Assembly (NCBI RefSeq): GCF_041021955.1
Contig: NZ_CP158375.1
Coordinates: 3,274,501 to 3,338,500 of the forward strand
Direction of reading: 5' to 3'
Length of the DNA: 64,000 nucleotides
From: Caulobacter sp. 73W
Lineage (GTDB): Bacteria > Pseudomonadota > Alphaproteobacteria > Caulobacterales > Caulobacteraceae
In this document: one piece after another, positions 52,910 to 61,941 of the stretch
Position numbering within the stretch: position 1 is the stretch's first letter
How the letters are laid out: each line of letters begins with the position of its first letter
Notes under the pieces: generated by a model
What the model saw: only the letters and a program-made list of their open reading frames with translations
The model's database searches: none
What the model was told of the DNA's origin: nothing
Made by a program: the position numbers and the translations under genes

Positions 52910-54238
52910 ATGGACGTCGCCCCCGCGTTGCCGCTCTTCGACCCCGCGTCGACGGTCAACGAACGGGGCGCCGATCGGGCCGGGCGGGATGTCCCGATCC
53001 CCTTGAAGCGGAGGCCCCCATTGTCCCAGGACCCGATCCCCAAAGCCTCGAGCCTGCCTGTCGTCAGCCACGCAGAGCTGGACGCCAATCCCCACGAGGC
53101 CCTGCGCCGCTGGCGCGCCGCCGCGCCCGCCATCGAGCGCGACGACGGCGTCTGCATCGTCCTGCGGGCCGACGGCGTCGAGGACCTTTTGTTCGACCCT
53201 CGCACCCAGCAGCTCGATGGCGCGACCTACGCGGCCATCCGGGGCGTTCCCCAGGGCGCGCTGCATGACCTGCTTTCGACCTCGATGCTGTTGTCCAACG
53301 CTCCCCGGCATAAGCCGCGCCGCGCGCCCATGTCGCGCATGATGTCGGCCCGCGCCATCGACGCCTTGCGCCCCCTCATCCGCTCCCTGGCCGAGAGCCT
53401 GATCGACGAGTTCGAGAATGATGGAGAGGTGGAGCTGGTCAGCCGCTTCGCGGCCCCCCTTCCGCCGCTGGTCATCAGCCACGTGCTGGGCGCGCCCGCC
53501 AAGGATGCTCCGGAATTCTCCCGCTGGGTCTACCAAGTGTCGCCCGCCTTCTCCGCCGCCTCGCCGGCCCAGGACATCCCCCAGATGATCGAGGGCGCCG
53601 AGAGCCTCACGCGCTACGCCGAGGCGCTGCTCGACGCGGCGCCGAGCGCGGCGCAGGCGGGCGCGGGGCTTTCGGGCTTGTTGGAGAGCGTGTTCGTCGG
53701 CGAGCTATCCCAGGCCGAGGCCAAGGCGCAGCTGGCCACCGTAATCCTCGGCGGCAGCGACACCACGCGCACCGCCATCGCCTCCGTCGTCGCCCTGACC
53801 TTGGCCCATGGCTGCCCGTGGAGCCTGTTCGCCGCGGATCCCCGACTGAGCGCCGCCGCGGTCTCGGAGGCGCTGCGTTATGATCCGCCGGTGGGATCGG
53901 TTCCGCGCTTTTCGCTGGAGGACATCGTTCTGGACGGCTTCACCATCCCGGCTGGCCGCATGGTGTCGCTCTCCACCTTGTCGGCCCTTCGCGATCCCGG
54001 CCGTTTCGCCGATCCCGACCGGTTCGACATCCATCGCGCCGATCAGCCGCGATGGCCGGTCGCGTTTGGCGGCGGCGTCCACCGCTGCCTGGGCGAGGCC
54101 CTGGCGCGCGCCGAGCTCGAGGAATGCCTCATGGCGCTCAGCCGACGTTTTCCGACGATGCGGCTCATCGGATCGCCGCCCAAACTTCGCGGCTACGCCG
54201 GAATCCGGGGCCTCGACGAGCTTCACCTGGCTTGGTGA
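52910..54238 (+). CDS. Cytochrome P450
   Basis: This is a 442 aa soluble bacterial P450. The I-helix is GGSDTTRTAI, the ExxR-type EALRYDPPVGSVPRF follows, and the haem loop FGGGVHRCLGEALARAELEE holds ligand Cys393. The substrate cannot be predicted, and no redoxin or reductase gene is adjacent. The first 45 residues look disordered, so a start nearer residue 40 is possible. Confidence 0.92.
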   Translation: MDVAPALPLFDPASTVNERGADRAGRDVPIPLKRRPPLSQDPIPKASSLPVVSHAELDANPHEALRRWRAAAPAIERDDGVCIVLRADGVEDLLFDPRTQQLDGATYAAIRGVPQGALHDLLSTSMLLSNAPRHKPRRAPMSRMMSARAIDALRPLIRSLAESLIDEFENDGEVELVSRFAAPLPPLVISHVLGAPAKDAPEFSRWVYQVSPAFSAASPAQDIPQMIEGAESLTRYAEALLDAAPSAAQAGAGLSGLLESVFVGELSQAEAKAQLATVILGGSDTTRTAIASVVALTLAHGCPWSLFAADPRLSAAAVSEALRYDPPVGSVPRFSLEDIVLDGFTIPAGRMVSLSTLSALRDPGRFADPDRFDIHRADQPRWPVAFGGGVHRCLGEALARAELEECLMALSRRFPTMRLIGSPPKLRGYAGIRGLDELHLAW

Positions 54239-54246
54239 GGATCGAG

Positions 54247-54272
54247 CGCGGGCCTTCGCCTGGAGGCCCGCG
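54247..54272. terminator. Hairpin after the P450 gene
   Basis: A 9-bp GC-rich stem (CGCGGGCCT / AGGCCCGCG) with an eight-base loop starts nine bases after the P450 stop. It lies between convergent genes. No long T-run follows on either side. Confidence 0.55.
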
Positions 54273-54336
54273 GGTCGCCGGCGCTCTGGGGCGAAACGGC
54301 GAACGTTTTGGCCGATGGCTTGCTTGAGGCGCCGTC

Positions 54337-54531
54337 CTAGCGGCGCGGCCGCCGGTGGATCGCCGTCGAGACGATGAGCGCGGCGGCCAGGACGCCTACC
54401 CAGAGCAGGGCCAGCAGACCAAGCAGTCGGGGCGCGGTTTTCATGAGCGGCCCCCAGAGTCCGATCCCCTGGATGAGATGGTCCAGGCTCGGCGGCCCAA
54501 GCCGGGCCAAGGCCGTGCGCGTGAACCCCAT
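54337..54531 (-). CDS. Small single-helix membrane protein (64 aa)
   Basis: One membrane helix (LLGLLALLWVGVLAAALIVSTAI) ends in a basic tail. The N-terminal half is amphipathic. It starts three bases after the cytochrome gene's stop on the same strand, so it is probably co-transcribed. No family is recognised. Confidence 0.55.
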   Translation of the reverse strand: MGFTRTALARLGPPSLDHLIQGIGLWGPLMKTAPRLLGLLALLWVGVLAAALIVSTAIHRRPRR

Positions 54532-54534
54532 GGG

Positions 54535-55068
54535 TCAGCGCGGGGTCATGTCGACGACGGGCGTCCTGGCCGCGACGCCGGGCGCCAGGCCCTGCGGCGC
54601 CGGCTCCCCAGGCTCGCCAAGGCTTTTGATATATCGATAGAGCGCCCGGCGCTCGCGGTCGGTCATGGCCTTGAGGCTCGGCCACGGCATGGGCGGGCGG
54701 CCGTCTCGCGTGGCGGCCATGGTCACCCAGTCGTCCTCGCTCATGGAGGCGGTGCTCAGGCGAAGGTTGGCGGCGTAGCTGATCCCCCAAGGGCCTTTGA
54801 AACCGATGGGCGCGCCCTTCAGCCACTGGCTTTCGGGAACCTCGCCCTCCAGGTAGCCGGCGGTGTGACAATCGTTGCACCCCGAAAGCGCCACTAGGTG
54901 ACGGCCGATCGCGATATCGTCGGGCCCGACCACTTCGGTCGTCGATGGCGTCGCAGGGGCCGAGGGATGACAGCTGGCCAGACCGATGGCGGCCAGACCA
55001 ACGGCGAGCAGGCCGGCGGCCGGCAGGCGATGGCCCGCGCGCGGAGCCGCGGCGGATGGAACGGTCAT
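54535..55068 (-). CDS. Lipoprotein c-type cytochrome
   Basis: This is a 177 aa monohaem cytochrome with CNDCH at Cys64-His68. The signal LLAVGLAAIGLASC ends in a lipobox with Cys33, so it should be membrane-anchored in the periplasm. A Met in DGRPPMPWPSLKAM is the likely sixth ligand. AAGGAAG precedes the ATG at 55068. A C-terminal tail repeats Pro/Gly. Confidence 0.85.
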   Translation of the reverse strand: MTVPSAAAPRAGHRLPAAGLLAVGLAAIGLASCHPSAPATPSTTEVVGPDDIAIGRHLVALSGCNDCHTAGYLEGEVPESQWLKGAPIGFKGPWGISYAANLRLSTASMSEDDWVTMAATRDGRPPMPWPSLKAMTDRERRALYRYIKSLGEPGEPAPQGLAPGVAARTPVVDMTPR

Positions 55069-55473
55069 GAAATCTTCCTTGCGCGATGATGGGGACGCCA
55101 CCTCTAGCCAGACGCGCCCGCCCGCGATGGCGCGTTCCTGGCGCGCCTTTGATCTTTCTGCGCTTTCGGGCCGATTGGACTCGCGCCGGTCCCCCAAGGG
55201 CGTCGCTTGCCGGCGCGCGGCGACCGGAACCGACTAAAGCCGACAGAAAAGGCAGCGCGGGATGCATGAGGGATCGGCGATAGGGATGGGGCCCGCCGCG
55301 CTTCCCCCAGGCGTCGGGCGCCGGCCCCTTGCCCCCTTTCGATCGAGGGGCCGAGCCGGCTGGTCGTCGACGGCGCGGGTTGAGCGGCGCCCGTCGATGG
55401 CCAGCCTTTCCCCGCCGTGCGCCTGCCGCTCGTCTCTTTCCCGGAATCTGTGATCGAGAAGCGAGCCCCGCGG
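55069..55473. other. Intergenic, no gene seen
   Basis: These 405 GC-rich bases lie between the cytochrome start and the end of the phosphatase gene. Only antisense-like low-complexity frames occur. The cytochrome promoter must lie here. Confidence 0.45.
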
Positions 55474-56148
55474 TCACGGGCGGGGCTGCCGGTCGATCGC
55501 GCGCGCCGCCAGCCCCGCCACCGCGACGCCGAGCAACACCCCGCCGAGGGCGTCGCTTGGCCAGTGGCGTCCGGAGGCGACCCCCGCCGCGGCGGCCATG
55601 AACGCGGCGCAGAAGGCCCCGGCTACGATCGGCGCGCGCAGGCGCGGCGAGCCCCGCGTGGCCGCCAGGGCCAGGGTCAGCCAGACCGCGGCGGCCATCG
55701 CCGCGTGGGTGGACGGAAAGCTCGCGCCCGCCTCGCAGGCGCCGGGCGGACGCGGCCGATCGAGCATGGCCTTGAGGAAGAAGCTCGACGATAAGGCGGC
55801 GAGCCCTGCGCACCAGACAATAACGCCGGCGCGCGCCCGTCCGCCCGCAAGCCCGACGAGGGTGGCGATGGCGCAGACGAGCCCCAGGAGGCGCGCGTCC
55901 CCCAGGGCCGACCAGGCGCCCAGCGGCGGGCTCGTCCCCATGAGCGTGACGAGCGCCGCGCGGCCAGGCTCGTCCCATCCCAACGGCTCGCCCTTGGCGC
56001 GCCAAACCATCGCGCCGAGGAACGCCAGGGCGCCGGTCGTGCAGGTCGGGGCGAGGGCGCCCGCGAGGCGACACGCGATCGGCTCCTTGGCGTCGGGGGC
56101 CGCTCGCGGAGCGTCGCCGCGGCGGCGGCGTAAGGAACAAGGGCTCAT
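55474..56148 (-). CDS. PAP2-family membrane phosphatase
   Basis: This 224 aa membrane protein of the phosphatidic-acid phosphatase type 2 family has motif 1 KAMLDRPRP, motif 2 SFPSTHA (His for Ser-Gly-His variant) and motif 3 SGRHWPSDALGG. Six hydrophobic segments are visible. It probably dephosphorylates a lipid phosphate at the outer face of the inner membrane. The ATG at 56148 fits the family length. Confidence 0.85.
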   Translation of the reverse strand: MSPCSLRRRRGDAPRAAPDAKEPIACRLAGALAPTCTTGALAFLGAMVWRAKGEPLGWDEPGRAALVTLMGTSPPLGAWSALGDARLLGLVCAIATLVGLAGGRARAGVIVWCAGLAALSSSFFLKAMLDRPRPPGACEAGASFPSTHAAMAAAVWLTLALAATRGSPRLRAPIVAGAFCAAFMAAAAGVASGRHWPSDALGGVLLGVAVAGLAARAIDRQPRP

Positions 56149-56378
56149 GGCATGTCCAGGGTTTGACCTGCCGCGATCCCTAGCCGTCGGCGGCGCAGCG
56201 CGGATTGTCCGTTTCTGTCGCCTTCGGTCGCTGGCCGCGCCGTGGGCCCCTGGCAAGCCGCGCGGGCGGTCCGCGACCGCAGGCCGGTACATTCAAGCGC
56301 AGTCGATTACACGCCAGGGGGGCCAGGGCGAGGGCATGAGGGCGCCGCTTTTCCATCCCCCCAACGGAGCCCCTCGTC

Positions 56379-56786
56379 ATGTCCACTATCCTCAGAACCA
56401 AATCTTCGGCGAAGACGGCCGCCGCCTTCGTGGGTCTGGCGGCGTCCCTCGCGCTTTGCGTGGCGGCGGCGCCGGCCAACGCGGCTGGCGACGCCAAGGT
56501 GCGCATCGGCGACCTGGACCTGTCCCGCCCCGAAGACCAGGCCACCTTGCGCCAGCGCGCCAAGCGCGCCGCCCGTCAGCTGTGCGGCTATGGCCTTCGA
56601 AGCCCTCTGAGCAACCGCGATAGCTGTCGCGACGCGGTCCTGGGCGAGGTTGCCGACGCGGCGCGGGCCGTTCAGACCGAGCGCGCCGAAGGGGCGTACG
56701 CGACGCCCCAATACGCGACGCCCCAGTACGCGACCCCCGAGTATGGGGCGCCCCAGTATCCGTCCGCCTTCTGCTGGCACAAGTGA
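56379..56786 (+). CDS. UrcA-family exported protein
   Basis: This 135 aa protein has a signal peptide (FVGLAASLALCVAAAPANA) and a UrcA core (VRIGDLDLSRPEDQATLRQRAKRAARQLCG, then CRDAVLGEVADAARA). The C terminus adds a YATPQ-type repeat, encoded by about four 15-base units at 56697-56760. UrcA function is unknown. The next gene starts at its stop codon. Confidence 0.85.
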   Translation: MSTILRTKSSAKTAAAFVGLAASLALCVAAAPANAAGDAKVRIGDLDLSRPEDQATLRQRAKRAARQLCGYGLRSPLSNRDSCRDAVLGEVADAARAVQTERAEGAYATPQYATPQYATPEYGAPQYPSAFCWHK

Positions 56787-57214
56787 TCCTACGCTTCACT
56801 CGCGTGTGCGCCGCATCGATCCTCGCCGCCTGGGCGGCGAGCGGTCCCGCCGAGTCGGCGTTCGCCAGCGGCGGCGCGTCCGACGTGTTGGATATTCGAC
56901 GCGGCCTTTATGTCGAGGCCGCGCGGCGATGCGACTCGACCGCCGCGCGGGCCAAGACCTACGATGGCGTCACGCTGCAATCTGCGCATGCCGGGCGATG
57001 CCGAACCGAAGTGCTCTGGAGCCTCCAGGGCGTCCAGCGTCTTCGCCAGGCCTGCCTCGTCGAGGACGGCCGGTGGCGCGAGACCGGCCGGCCTTACCTG
57101 CGGGTCCTCGATCGGCAAACCTTCGAGATCGTCGAGGTGCGCCCGAACGTGGCCGAGCGTCCGCCGGCGGGACGCCGCGCCGCGCGCTATCGCCATTGCC
57201 CGGCGGCGCGCTGA
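56783..57214 (+). CDS. Small exported protein downstream of UrcA
   Basis: This 143 aa protein has a signal peptide (ASILAAWAASGPAESAFA) and a mature part of about 115 residues with four Cys. The GTG start overlaps the urcA stop, suggesting coupling. I do not recognise the family. Confidence 0.6.
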   Translation: MILRFTRVCAASILAAWAASGPAESAFASGGASDVLDIRRGLYVEAARRCDSTAARAKTYDGVTLQSAHAGRCRTEVLWSLQGVQRLRQACLVEDGRWRETGRPYLRVLDRQTFEIVEVRPNVAERPPAGRRAARYRHCPAAR

Positions 57215-57344
57215 GTCCCCCGCGAGCGCGCCGCCTCGCTACAGCCGTAACCCGTATGCGCCCAGGCGTAATCGCCCCGTCGCCGGCCGGGCCGATGACG
57301 TCGCCCGCGGGCGCCTTGGCCCGCCGGAAGGGACGCCGCTCGCC

Positions 57345-58367
57345 ATGACTTCACTGAACGCGCCGCCGCGGCGCCTGAACCTCACGCAGGACCAAGGGCG
57401 TGGCCGCGTCGCACCGGCGCGCGCGCTGTCGTGCTCGGATCTCTTGCCCTCGGGCTCACGCACCCATTGGGTGTGCACGCGCCGCTCCAGGATCGCCGTC
57501 AACCGCCTGGTCAGCGAGCGCCGGGGGGCGCCGGTCAGGATCGTCGCCGCCGCCCGCCAGGCCCATTGCATCCTCGTTCCGCTCCGCGTCTGCGCCTCGC
57601 ACGACCGATGGACGGATGACAAGCGCTGGCGGGCCGCCCAGGTCGGGCCTGGGGACTTTTGCGTGCTGGGGCCCAGCGTCGAGCATGCCGGCTTGCTCGA
57701 CGGGCCGCTCGATCTTCTGCTGCTGACCATCGACCGCAAGGCGATGGAGGATCTGGCGTCCGACGCGGGCGCGGCGCTGCGGGGCGGCGCCGGCGAGGCG
57801 ACGCGCTGGGGCGTGCCCGACCCCGCTGTCGCCCGCCTGGCCGCCGTGGTCGCCCAGGGCCTGGACGACGGCGCCGGCGAGCCGCTCTATTTTCGCCACC
57901 TGGTCCAGGCCTGCTGCCTGCAGGCGGTCCGCGCCTTCGGGGCGCTGGACGACGCCTCGGTGCGCCAGGGCGGGCTCGCCCCCTGGCAGGCGGCGCGGGC
58001 CAAGCGGCTGTTGTCCACCGATCTTTGCCTAGATCGCGGCGTCCAGGCGGTGGCCGACGAATGCGGTCTTTCGGCCGCTTATTTCGCCAAGGCCTTCAAG
58101 GTGACGACCGGTTGCACCCCGCACCGCTGGCGCCTGGCCGCGCGCATCGACGAGGCGCGCCGGCTGCTGGCCGAGGAGACCCTCGCCATCGCCCAGGTGG
58201 CCGCGGCCGTGGGCTTCGCCGACCAGAGCCATCTTTCCAAGGCGTTCAAGCGCGAATGCGGGGTCAGTCCAGGCGCATGGCGCCGACTTCAGGGGCCGGC
58301 GCGGGGCGGCGACGAGGACGGGTTCGTGGGGGAGGACGCCCAGGCGGCCGTCGGTGAGACCGGCTAG
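57345..58367 (+). CDS. AraC-family transcription regulator
   Basis: This 340 aa protein has a C-terminal double helix-turn-helix (AVADECGLSAAYFAKAFKVTTGCTPHRW and AQVAAAVGFADQSHLSKAFKRECGVSPGAWRR) after a 220-residue ligand or dimer domain. The ATG at 57345 is the likely start. Longer frames overlap the previous gene. Its target is unknown. Confidence 0.9.
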   Translation: MTSLNAPPRRLNLTQDQGRGRVAPARALSCSDLLPSGSRTHWVCTRRSRIAVNRLVSERRGAPVRIVAAARQAHCILVPLRVCASHDRWTDDKRWRAAQVGPGDFCVLGPSVEHAGLLDGPLDLLLLTIDRKAMEDLASDAGAALRGGAGEATRWGVPDPAVARLAAVVAQGLDDGAGEPLYFRHLVQACCLQAVRAFGALDDASVRQGGLAPWQAARAKRLLSTDLCLDRGVQAVADECGLSAAYFAKAFKVTTGCTPHRWRLAARIDEARRLLAEETLAIAQVAAAVGFADQSHLSKAFKRECGVSPGAWRRLQGPARGGDEDGFVGEDAQAAVGETG

Positions 58368-58387
58368 CTTGGTCCTTCCAACAGCAA

Positions 58388-58417
58388 GGCGGCGCCGGGC
58401 TTTCGCCCGACGCCGCC
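58388..58417. terminator. Bidirectional hairpin between convergent genes
   Basis: A 13-bp stem with one mismatch (GGCGGCGCCGGGC / GCCCGACGCCGCC) and a TTTC loop lies between the AraC-type gene and the convergent hydrolase. Confidence 0.65.
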
Positions 58418-58442
58418 GACGCCTGGAGCGTCTCGTTCGTGG

Positions 58443-59249
58443 CTAGCGCGCGGCGTGGGCCGCGTGGCGGGCCGCCTCGTCGATGACGTCGGCGACGGCC
58501 TTGGGCTTGCTGATGAAGACCACGTGGCTGCCCTCGACCTCGCGGGTCGTCGCCCCGATCCGCGTGGCGGTCTGGCGCAGCAGCTTGGGATCGATGGCGC
58601 CGTCCTCGGTGGCGACCACGAACCAGCTGGGCTTGGCGCGCCAGGCGGCCTTCGAGACCTTGTCGCCGAAGGCGGCCATGTTGATGGGCACCTGGCTGTC
58701 GCGCATGAAGGCCGCGTCGGCGTCGCTCACGTCGGCGGCGAAGCCGCTCTTGAACTTAGGGCCGTTGACGAAGCCAAAACCGTCCTTTTGCGGTTCGATG
58801 ACGAAGCCTTCGGGCGCCGGAATCCGCGCGAACTGGTCGCCCGTCGATTCTCCGGCGTCCGGCGCCAGCGCGGCGACATAGACCAGACCGGCCACGTCCG
58901 GGCCCGAACCGGCCTCGGTGATCACCGTGCCGCCGTAGGAGTGGCCGACCAGGATGGAGGGGCCTTCCTGGCGGGCCAGGACGCGGCGGGTGGCGGCCAC
59001 GTCGTCGGCCAGCGAGGTCAGGGGGTTTTGCACCATGCTCACGCGGTACCCGCGGCGGGTCAGCTCGTCGTAGACCCCGCGCCAGCCCGAGGCGTCGGCG
59101 AAGGCGCCGTGGACCAGGACGATGTTCTTGACCGGCGCGGCGGCCTTGGCCTGGACGTTCTGGGTCTGGGCGTCTTGGGCCTGCGCGGCGCCGAAGACGG
59201 CGGTCGCGGCGGCGGCGGCGATGATGGCGGACTTGATCGTGCGGGTCAT
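58443..59249 (-). CDS. Exported alpha/beta hydrolase
   Basis: This 268 aa protein has a signal peptide (AIIAAAAATAVFGAAQA) and an EstA-like hydrolase fold. The nucleophile is Ser in LVGHSYGG, the acid is in VATEDGAIDP and the His is in VEGSHVVF. It is divergent from a MarR/OhrR-type gene, with two palindromes between them, so it is probably repressed by that regulator. Confidence 0.88.
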   Translation of the reverse strand: MTRTIKSAIIAAAAATAVFGAAQAQDAQTQNVQAKAAAPVKNIVLVHGAFADASGWRGVYDELTRRGYRVSMVQNPLTSLADDVAATRRVLARQEGPSILVGHSYGGTVITEAGSGPDVAGLVYVAALAPDAGESTGDQFARIPAPEGFVIEPQKDGFGFVNGPKFKSGFAADVSDADAAFMRDSQVPINMAAFGDKVSKAAWRAKPSWFVVATEDGAIDPKLLRQTATRIGATTREVEGSHVVFISKPKAVADVIDEAARHAAHAAR

Positions 59250-59323
59250 GGCGTCGTTCCTTCTTGAAAATCTCGACGGGAGGACTGGAGGCCGGCTTGG
59301 CCTCCCGTCCGCCGCGACAACGG

Positions 59324-59335
59324 TTATCGCGATAA
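59324..59335. promoter_or_regulatory. Operator palindrome 1 (TTATCGCGATAA)
   Basis: This perfect 12-bp palindrome recurs at 59376-59387, 52 bp away centre to centre, in the gap between divergent hydrolase and MarR-type genes. It is the expected place and form for MarR-dimer sites. This copy is nearer the hydrolase start. Confidence 0.75.
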
Positions 59336-59375
59336 ATGTTAGCTACCCTGGCGTTTCCGGGGATGCAAGCTATTA

Positions 59376-59387
59376 TTATCGCGATAA
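59376..59387. promoter_or_regulatory. Operator palindrome 2 (TTATCGCGATAA)
   Basis: Second identical copy, 26 bases before the MarR-type ATG, where binding would block that gene's own transcription. The spacing of 52 bp is close to five helical turns, allowing binding on one DNA face. Confidence 0.75.
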
Positions 59388-59412
59388 GCGATCTTTCTTG
59401 CACGAGACCGAC

Positions 59413-59892
59413 ATGAAACGCCGCCCCTCCGCCCCTCCGCCCCTGGAGGACCAGCTCTGCTACGCCGTCTATTCGGCGGGGATCGCCATCCAGCGCGCCT
59501 ACAAGCCGCTGCTCGACGAGCTGGGCCTGACCTATCCGCAGTACCTGGTGCTCAATGTCCTTTGGAGCCGCGACGGCCGCACGGTGGGCGACATCGCCGA
59601 CCACTTGGCCCTCGAGCCGAGCACCCTCACACCCCTGCTGCAACGCCTGGAGGCCGCGGGGCTGGTGCGGCGCGCCCGCAACCCCGCCAACGCGCGCCAG
59701 GTGATCGTGGAACTCGCCGACGATGGACGGGCCATGCGCGAGCGCGCGGGATGCCTGGGCGAGGCGCTCCTGGCCGCCTCCGGCCAGACGCCCGAGGCGC
59801 TGGGCGACCTCAACGGCAAGGTGCGGGAGCTTCGCGACACGCTCTACGGCAAGACCGGCCGTTGGTCGCCGGACGGAGCGGCGGGCGAGTAG
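59413..59892 (+). CDS. MarR/OhrR-family regulator
   Basis: This 159 aa winged-helix regulator has QLCYAVYSAG near the N terminus, with the Cys where OhrR proteins keep their peroxide-sensing Cys. Then come GLTYPQYLVLNVLWSRDGRTVGDIADHLALEPSTLTPLLQRLEAAGLVRRARN. It may sense organic peroxides and control the divergent hydrolase through the two TTATCGCGATAA sites. The ATG at 59413 is chosen because the fold begins there. Confidence 0.88.
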   Translation: MKRRPSAPPPLEDQLCYAVYSAGIAIQRAYKPLLDELGLTYPQYLVLNVLWSRDGRTVGDIADHLALEPSTLTPLLQRLEAAGLVRRARNPANARQVIVELADDGRAMRERAGCLGEALLAASGQTPEALGDLNGKVRELRDTLYGKTGRWSPDGAAGE

Positions 59893-59993
59893 CCCGTTGG
59901 CGTTTCAGGCGAAACCGCGCGCGCGGCGTCCCGTAGCCGCCGCGTAACCGTCGACCACCACCAAGGCTCGCCCATAAACGAGGAGAGCCACCA

Positions 59994-60878
59994 ATGGATG
60001 AGGTCGCCGAACATTTCCACGAGGTCGCCATCGACGGCGGCCGCCTGTCCCTGATCGACCTGGGCGAGGGGCCGGCGGTCCTGCTGGGCCACGGCTTTCT
60101 TTGGGACTGGAGCCTTTGGTCGCCTCAGATCCCCGCCCTGGCGCGCGGCCGGCGCCTGATCATCCCGGACATGTGGGGGCACGGCCGCTCGGGCCCCATG
60201 CCGCGCGACACGCGCTGCTTGGCCGACATCGCCCGGCAGATGCTTCGGGTCCTCGACGCGCGCAGGATCGACCGCTGCGTGGTTGTCGGCCTGTCGCTGG
60301 GCGGCATGTGGGGCGCGCACCTGGCCGCCATGGCCCCCGAACGCGTGGCGGGCCTCGTCCTGCTCAATAGCTACCTGGGCGAGGAGCCGCCCCCCAAGCG
60401 CGCAGCCTATGGGGCGATCCTCGATCGGGTGGCGAGCCTTGGCCGGATCGACGACGAGACCGCCCTGGTGATCGCGCCGCTGTTCTTCGCGCCTGGCGCG
60501 AGCAAGGCGCGCCCGGATCTGGTCGAGCGGCTGCGCGAGGCCATGGACGTCTTCACGCCGACGGCTCTGCGGGCGACGATCGCGCCGCTGGGACGGCTGA
60601 TCTTCGATCGACCCGACGATCTGGAGGTCCTGACGCGGATCGAGGCGCCGAGCCTGGTCATCGGCGGCGCCGTCGATCTGGCCCGCCCAGCCGAGGAGAG
60701 CCGGATCATGGCCGACCTCATGGACGCCGAGCTGGCGATCATCGGCGATTGCGGCCACACCGCCACGCTGGAGCGTCCCGGCGCCGTCACCGCCCTCCTG
60801 GAGAGCTTCCTGGAGCGCCTGGGGTGGAGCCAGAACCCTGGCCAAGGCGCCGCGCCCAGGGCGCGAGGCGGCCAGTGA
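59994..60878 (+). CDS. Alpha/beta hydrolase
   Basis: This is a 294 aa cytoplasmic hydrolase. The oxyanion region is LGHGFLWDWSLW, the nucleophile Ser is in VVGLSLGGMWG, the acid is likely in VIGGAVDLARP and the His is in IGDCGHTATLERP. It resembles peroxidase/esterase-type hydrolases, and the substrate is unknown. An AGGAGAG-type site precedes the ATG. Confidence 0.85.
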   Translation: MDEVAEHFHEVAIDGGRLSLIDLGEGPAVLLGHGFLWDWSLWSPQIPALARGRRLIIPDMWGHGRSGPMPRDTRCLADIARQMLRVLDARRIDRCVVVGLSLGGMWGAHLAAMAPERVAGLVLLNSYLGEEPPPKRAAYGAILDRVASLGRIDDETALVIAPLFFAPGASKARPDLVERLREAMDVFTPTALRATIAPLGRLIFDRPDDLEVLTRIEAPSLVIGGAVDLARPAEESRIMADLMDAELAIIGDCGHTATLERPGAVTALLESFLERLGWSQNPGQGAAPRARGGQ

Positions 60879-61071
60879 TCGGCGCGGCGCGACGCGTTCA
60901 TCCCGCCCGCGCGCTTGGCCCGGATGGCCTCGTCCATTCCGGCGGCGCGCTTGGCCATGTTCGACGACGCCGGGCGCTTCATCCCCTGGGCCCACGGGCG
61001 CCGCTTCGGTCGCGCCCTCGTGGCCTTCCTCCCGCGATGGTCGCCCGGCGCCGGCGACGCCGGGCGCCGCC

Positions 61072-61845
61072 TCAGAACAGCCGCTCCACAGCCGCGTCGA
61101 GCAGATAGCCGATACCGCGTTCGGTGCGGATCAGCCTTGGGCGTCGAGGGTCGATCTCCAGCTTGCGGCGCAAGCGAAGGACCTGCACGTCGATGCTTCG
61201 GTCGAAGGCGTCGTCGTGGGCGCGGGTCGCGGCGACCAGTTGGGCGCGCGTCTGCACCCGCCGAGGCGCTTCCAGCAGGGCGATCAACAAGGCGTGGCTG
61301 GCGCGGCTCAAGGCGACCACCCGTCCATAGGGGTCGGTGAGCACCCGCGTCGCGCGGTGAAGCTCCCAGCCCTCGAACCGGTATCCGCCCGTGGGCGCGC
61401 TCGCCCCGCCGCGCCGCGCCAGTTCCTGGCGCCGCAGGATCGCCCGGGCTCGGGCTAGAAGCTCGCGAAGGTCGAGCGGATCGGCCATCACGTCGTCGGC
61501 GCCCATCTCCAGCGCCAAGGCGCGGTCGAAGGCGTCCTTGTCGCGTCCGCCGATCACGATCAGCGGCGCGCGTGAGCGGTCGCGCAGGGACCTGATGGAT
61601 TGAAGGTCGTCGCAGGCGCTGGCCCGAAGATCCAGCACGACGACGCTGGCGGGCGCCCGCGCCGCTTGCGTCGGCGCCTCCTCCGGCGCGCAGCAAAAGG
61701 CGTGGCAGCCACGCTCGGCAAGGTAATCGGCGATGGCGGCGCGCCGCGGGCCCGGCGAGCCGGCCACGAGCACCCGCGAGGGATGCGGGCAAGGCGTGTC
61801 CAGGAGCGACGCGCGCGCGTCCGTGAAGCTGTGTCGATGGAGCAT
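61072..61845 (-). CDS. OmpR-type response regulator with a divergent receiver
   Basis: This 257 aa protein has an N-terminal receiver (about 23-140) with phospho-acceptor Asp in VVVLDLR, but the acidic pair near its start is missing (VLVAGSPGPRR). The C-terminal winged helix is intact (LSRASHALLIALLEAPRRVQTRAQLVAATR, FDRSIDVQVLRLRRKLEIDPRRPRLIRTERGIGYLL). Control may therefore not be by ordinary phosphorylation. No histidine kinase is adjacent. Confidence 0.85.
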   Translation of the reverse strand: MLHRHSFTDARASLLDTPCPHPSRVLVAGSPGPRRAAIADYLAERGCHAFCCAPEEAPTQAARAPASVVVLDLRASACDDLQSIRSLRDRSRAPLIVIGGRDKDAFDRALALEMGADDVMADPLDLRELLARARAILRRQELARRGGASAPTGGYRFEGWELHRATRVLTDPYGRVVALSRASHALLIALLEAPRRVQTRAQLVAATRAHDDAFDRSIDVQVLRLRRKLEIDPRRPRLIRTERGIGYLLDAAVERLF

Positions 61846-61885
61846 GATCTTGGAAAGGAGGCTGGCCGGCGAGCGGCGTGGAGGA

Positions 61886-61909
61886 GGGGGCGGCCGTCCG
61901 GCCGCCCCC
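61886..61909. terminator. Strong GC hairpin between GMC and response regulator genes
   Basis: The sequence GGGGGCGGCCG-TC-CGGCCGCCCCC forms a near-perfect stem of 10-11 bp. It lies 33 bases downstream of the GMC stop on the minus strand and just upstream of the response regulator. It lacks a T-run. Confidence 0.55.
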
Positions 61910-61941
61910 CGGCGCCGGACGACCGGTGAGGGCGCGCGGCC

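Noticed and set aside
53705..56140. An 811 aa minus-strand frame across the P450, cytochrome and phosphatase genes
   Set aside because: It is antisense or out of frame to recognised genes, and its Arg/Pro/Ala-rich composition is typical of GC-rich shadow frames.
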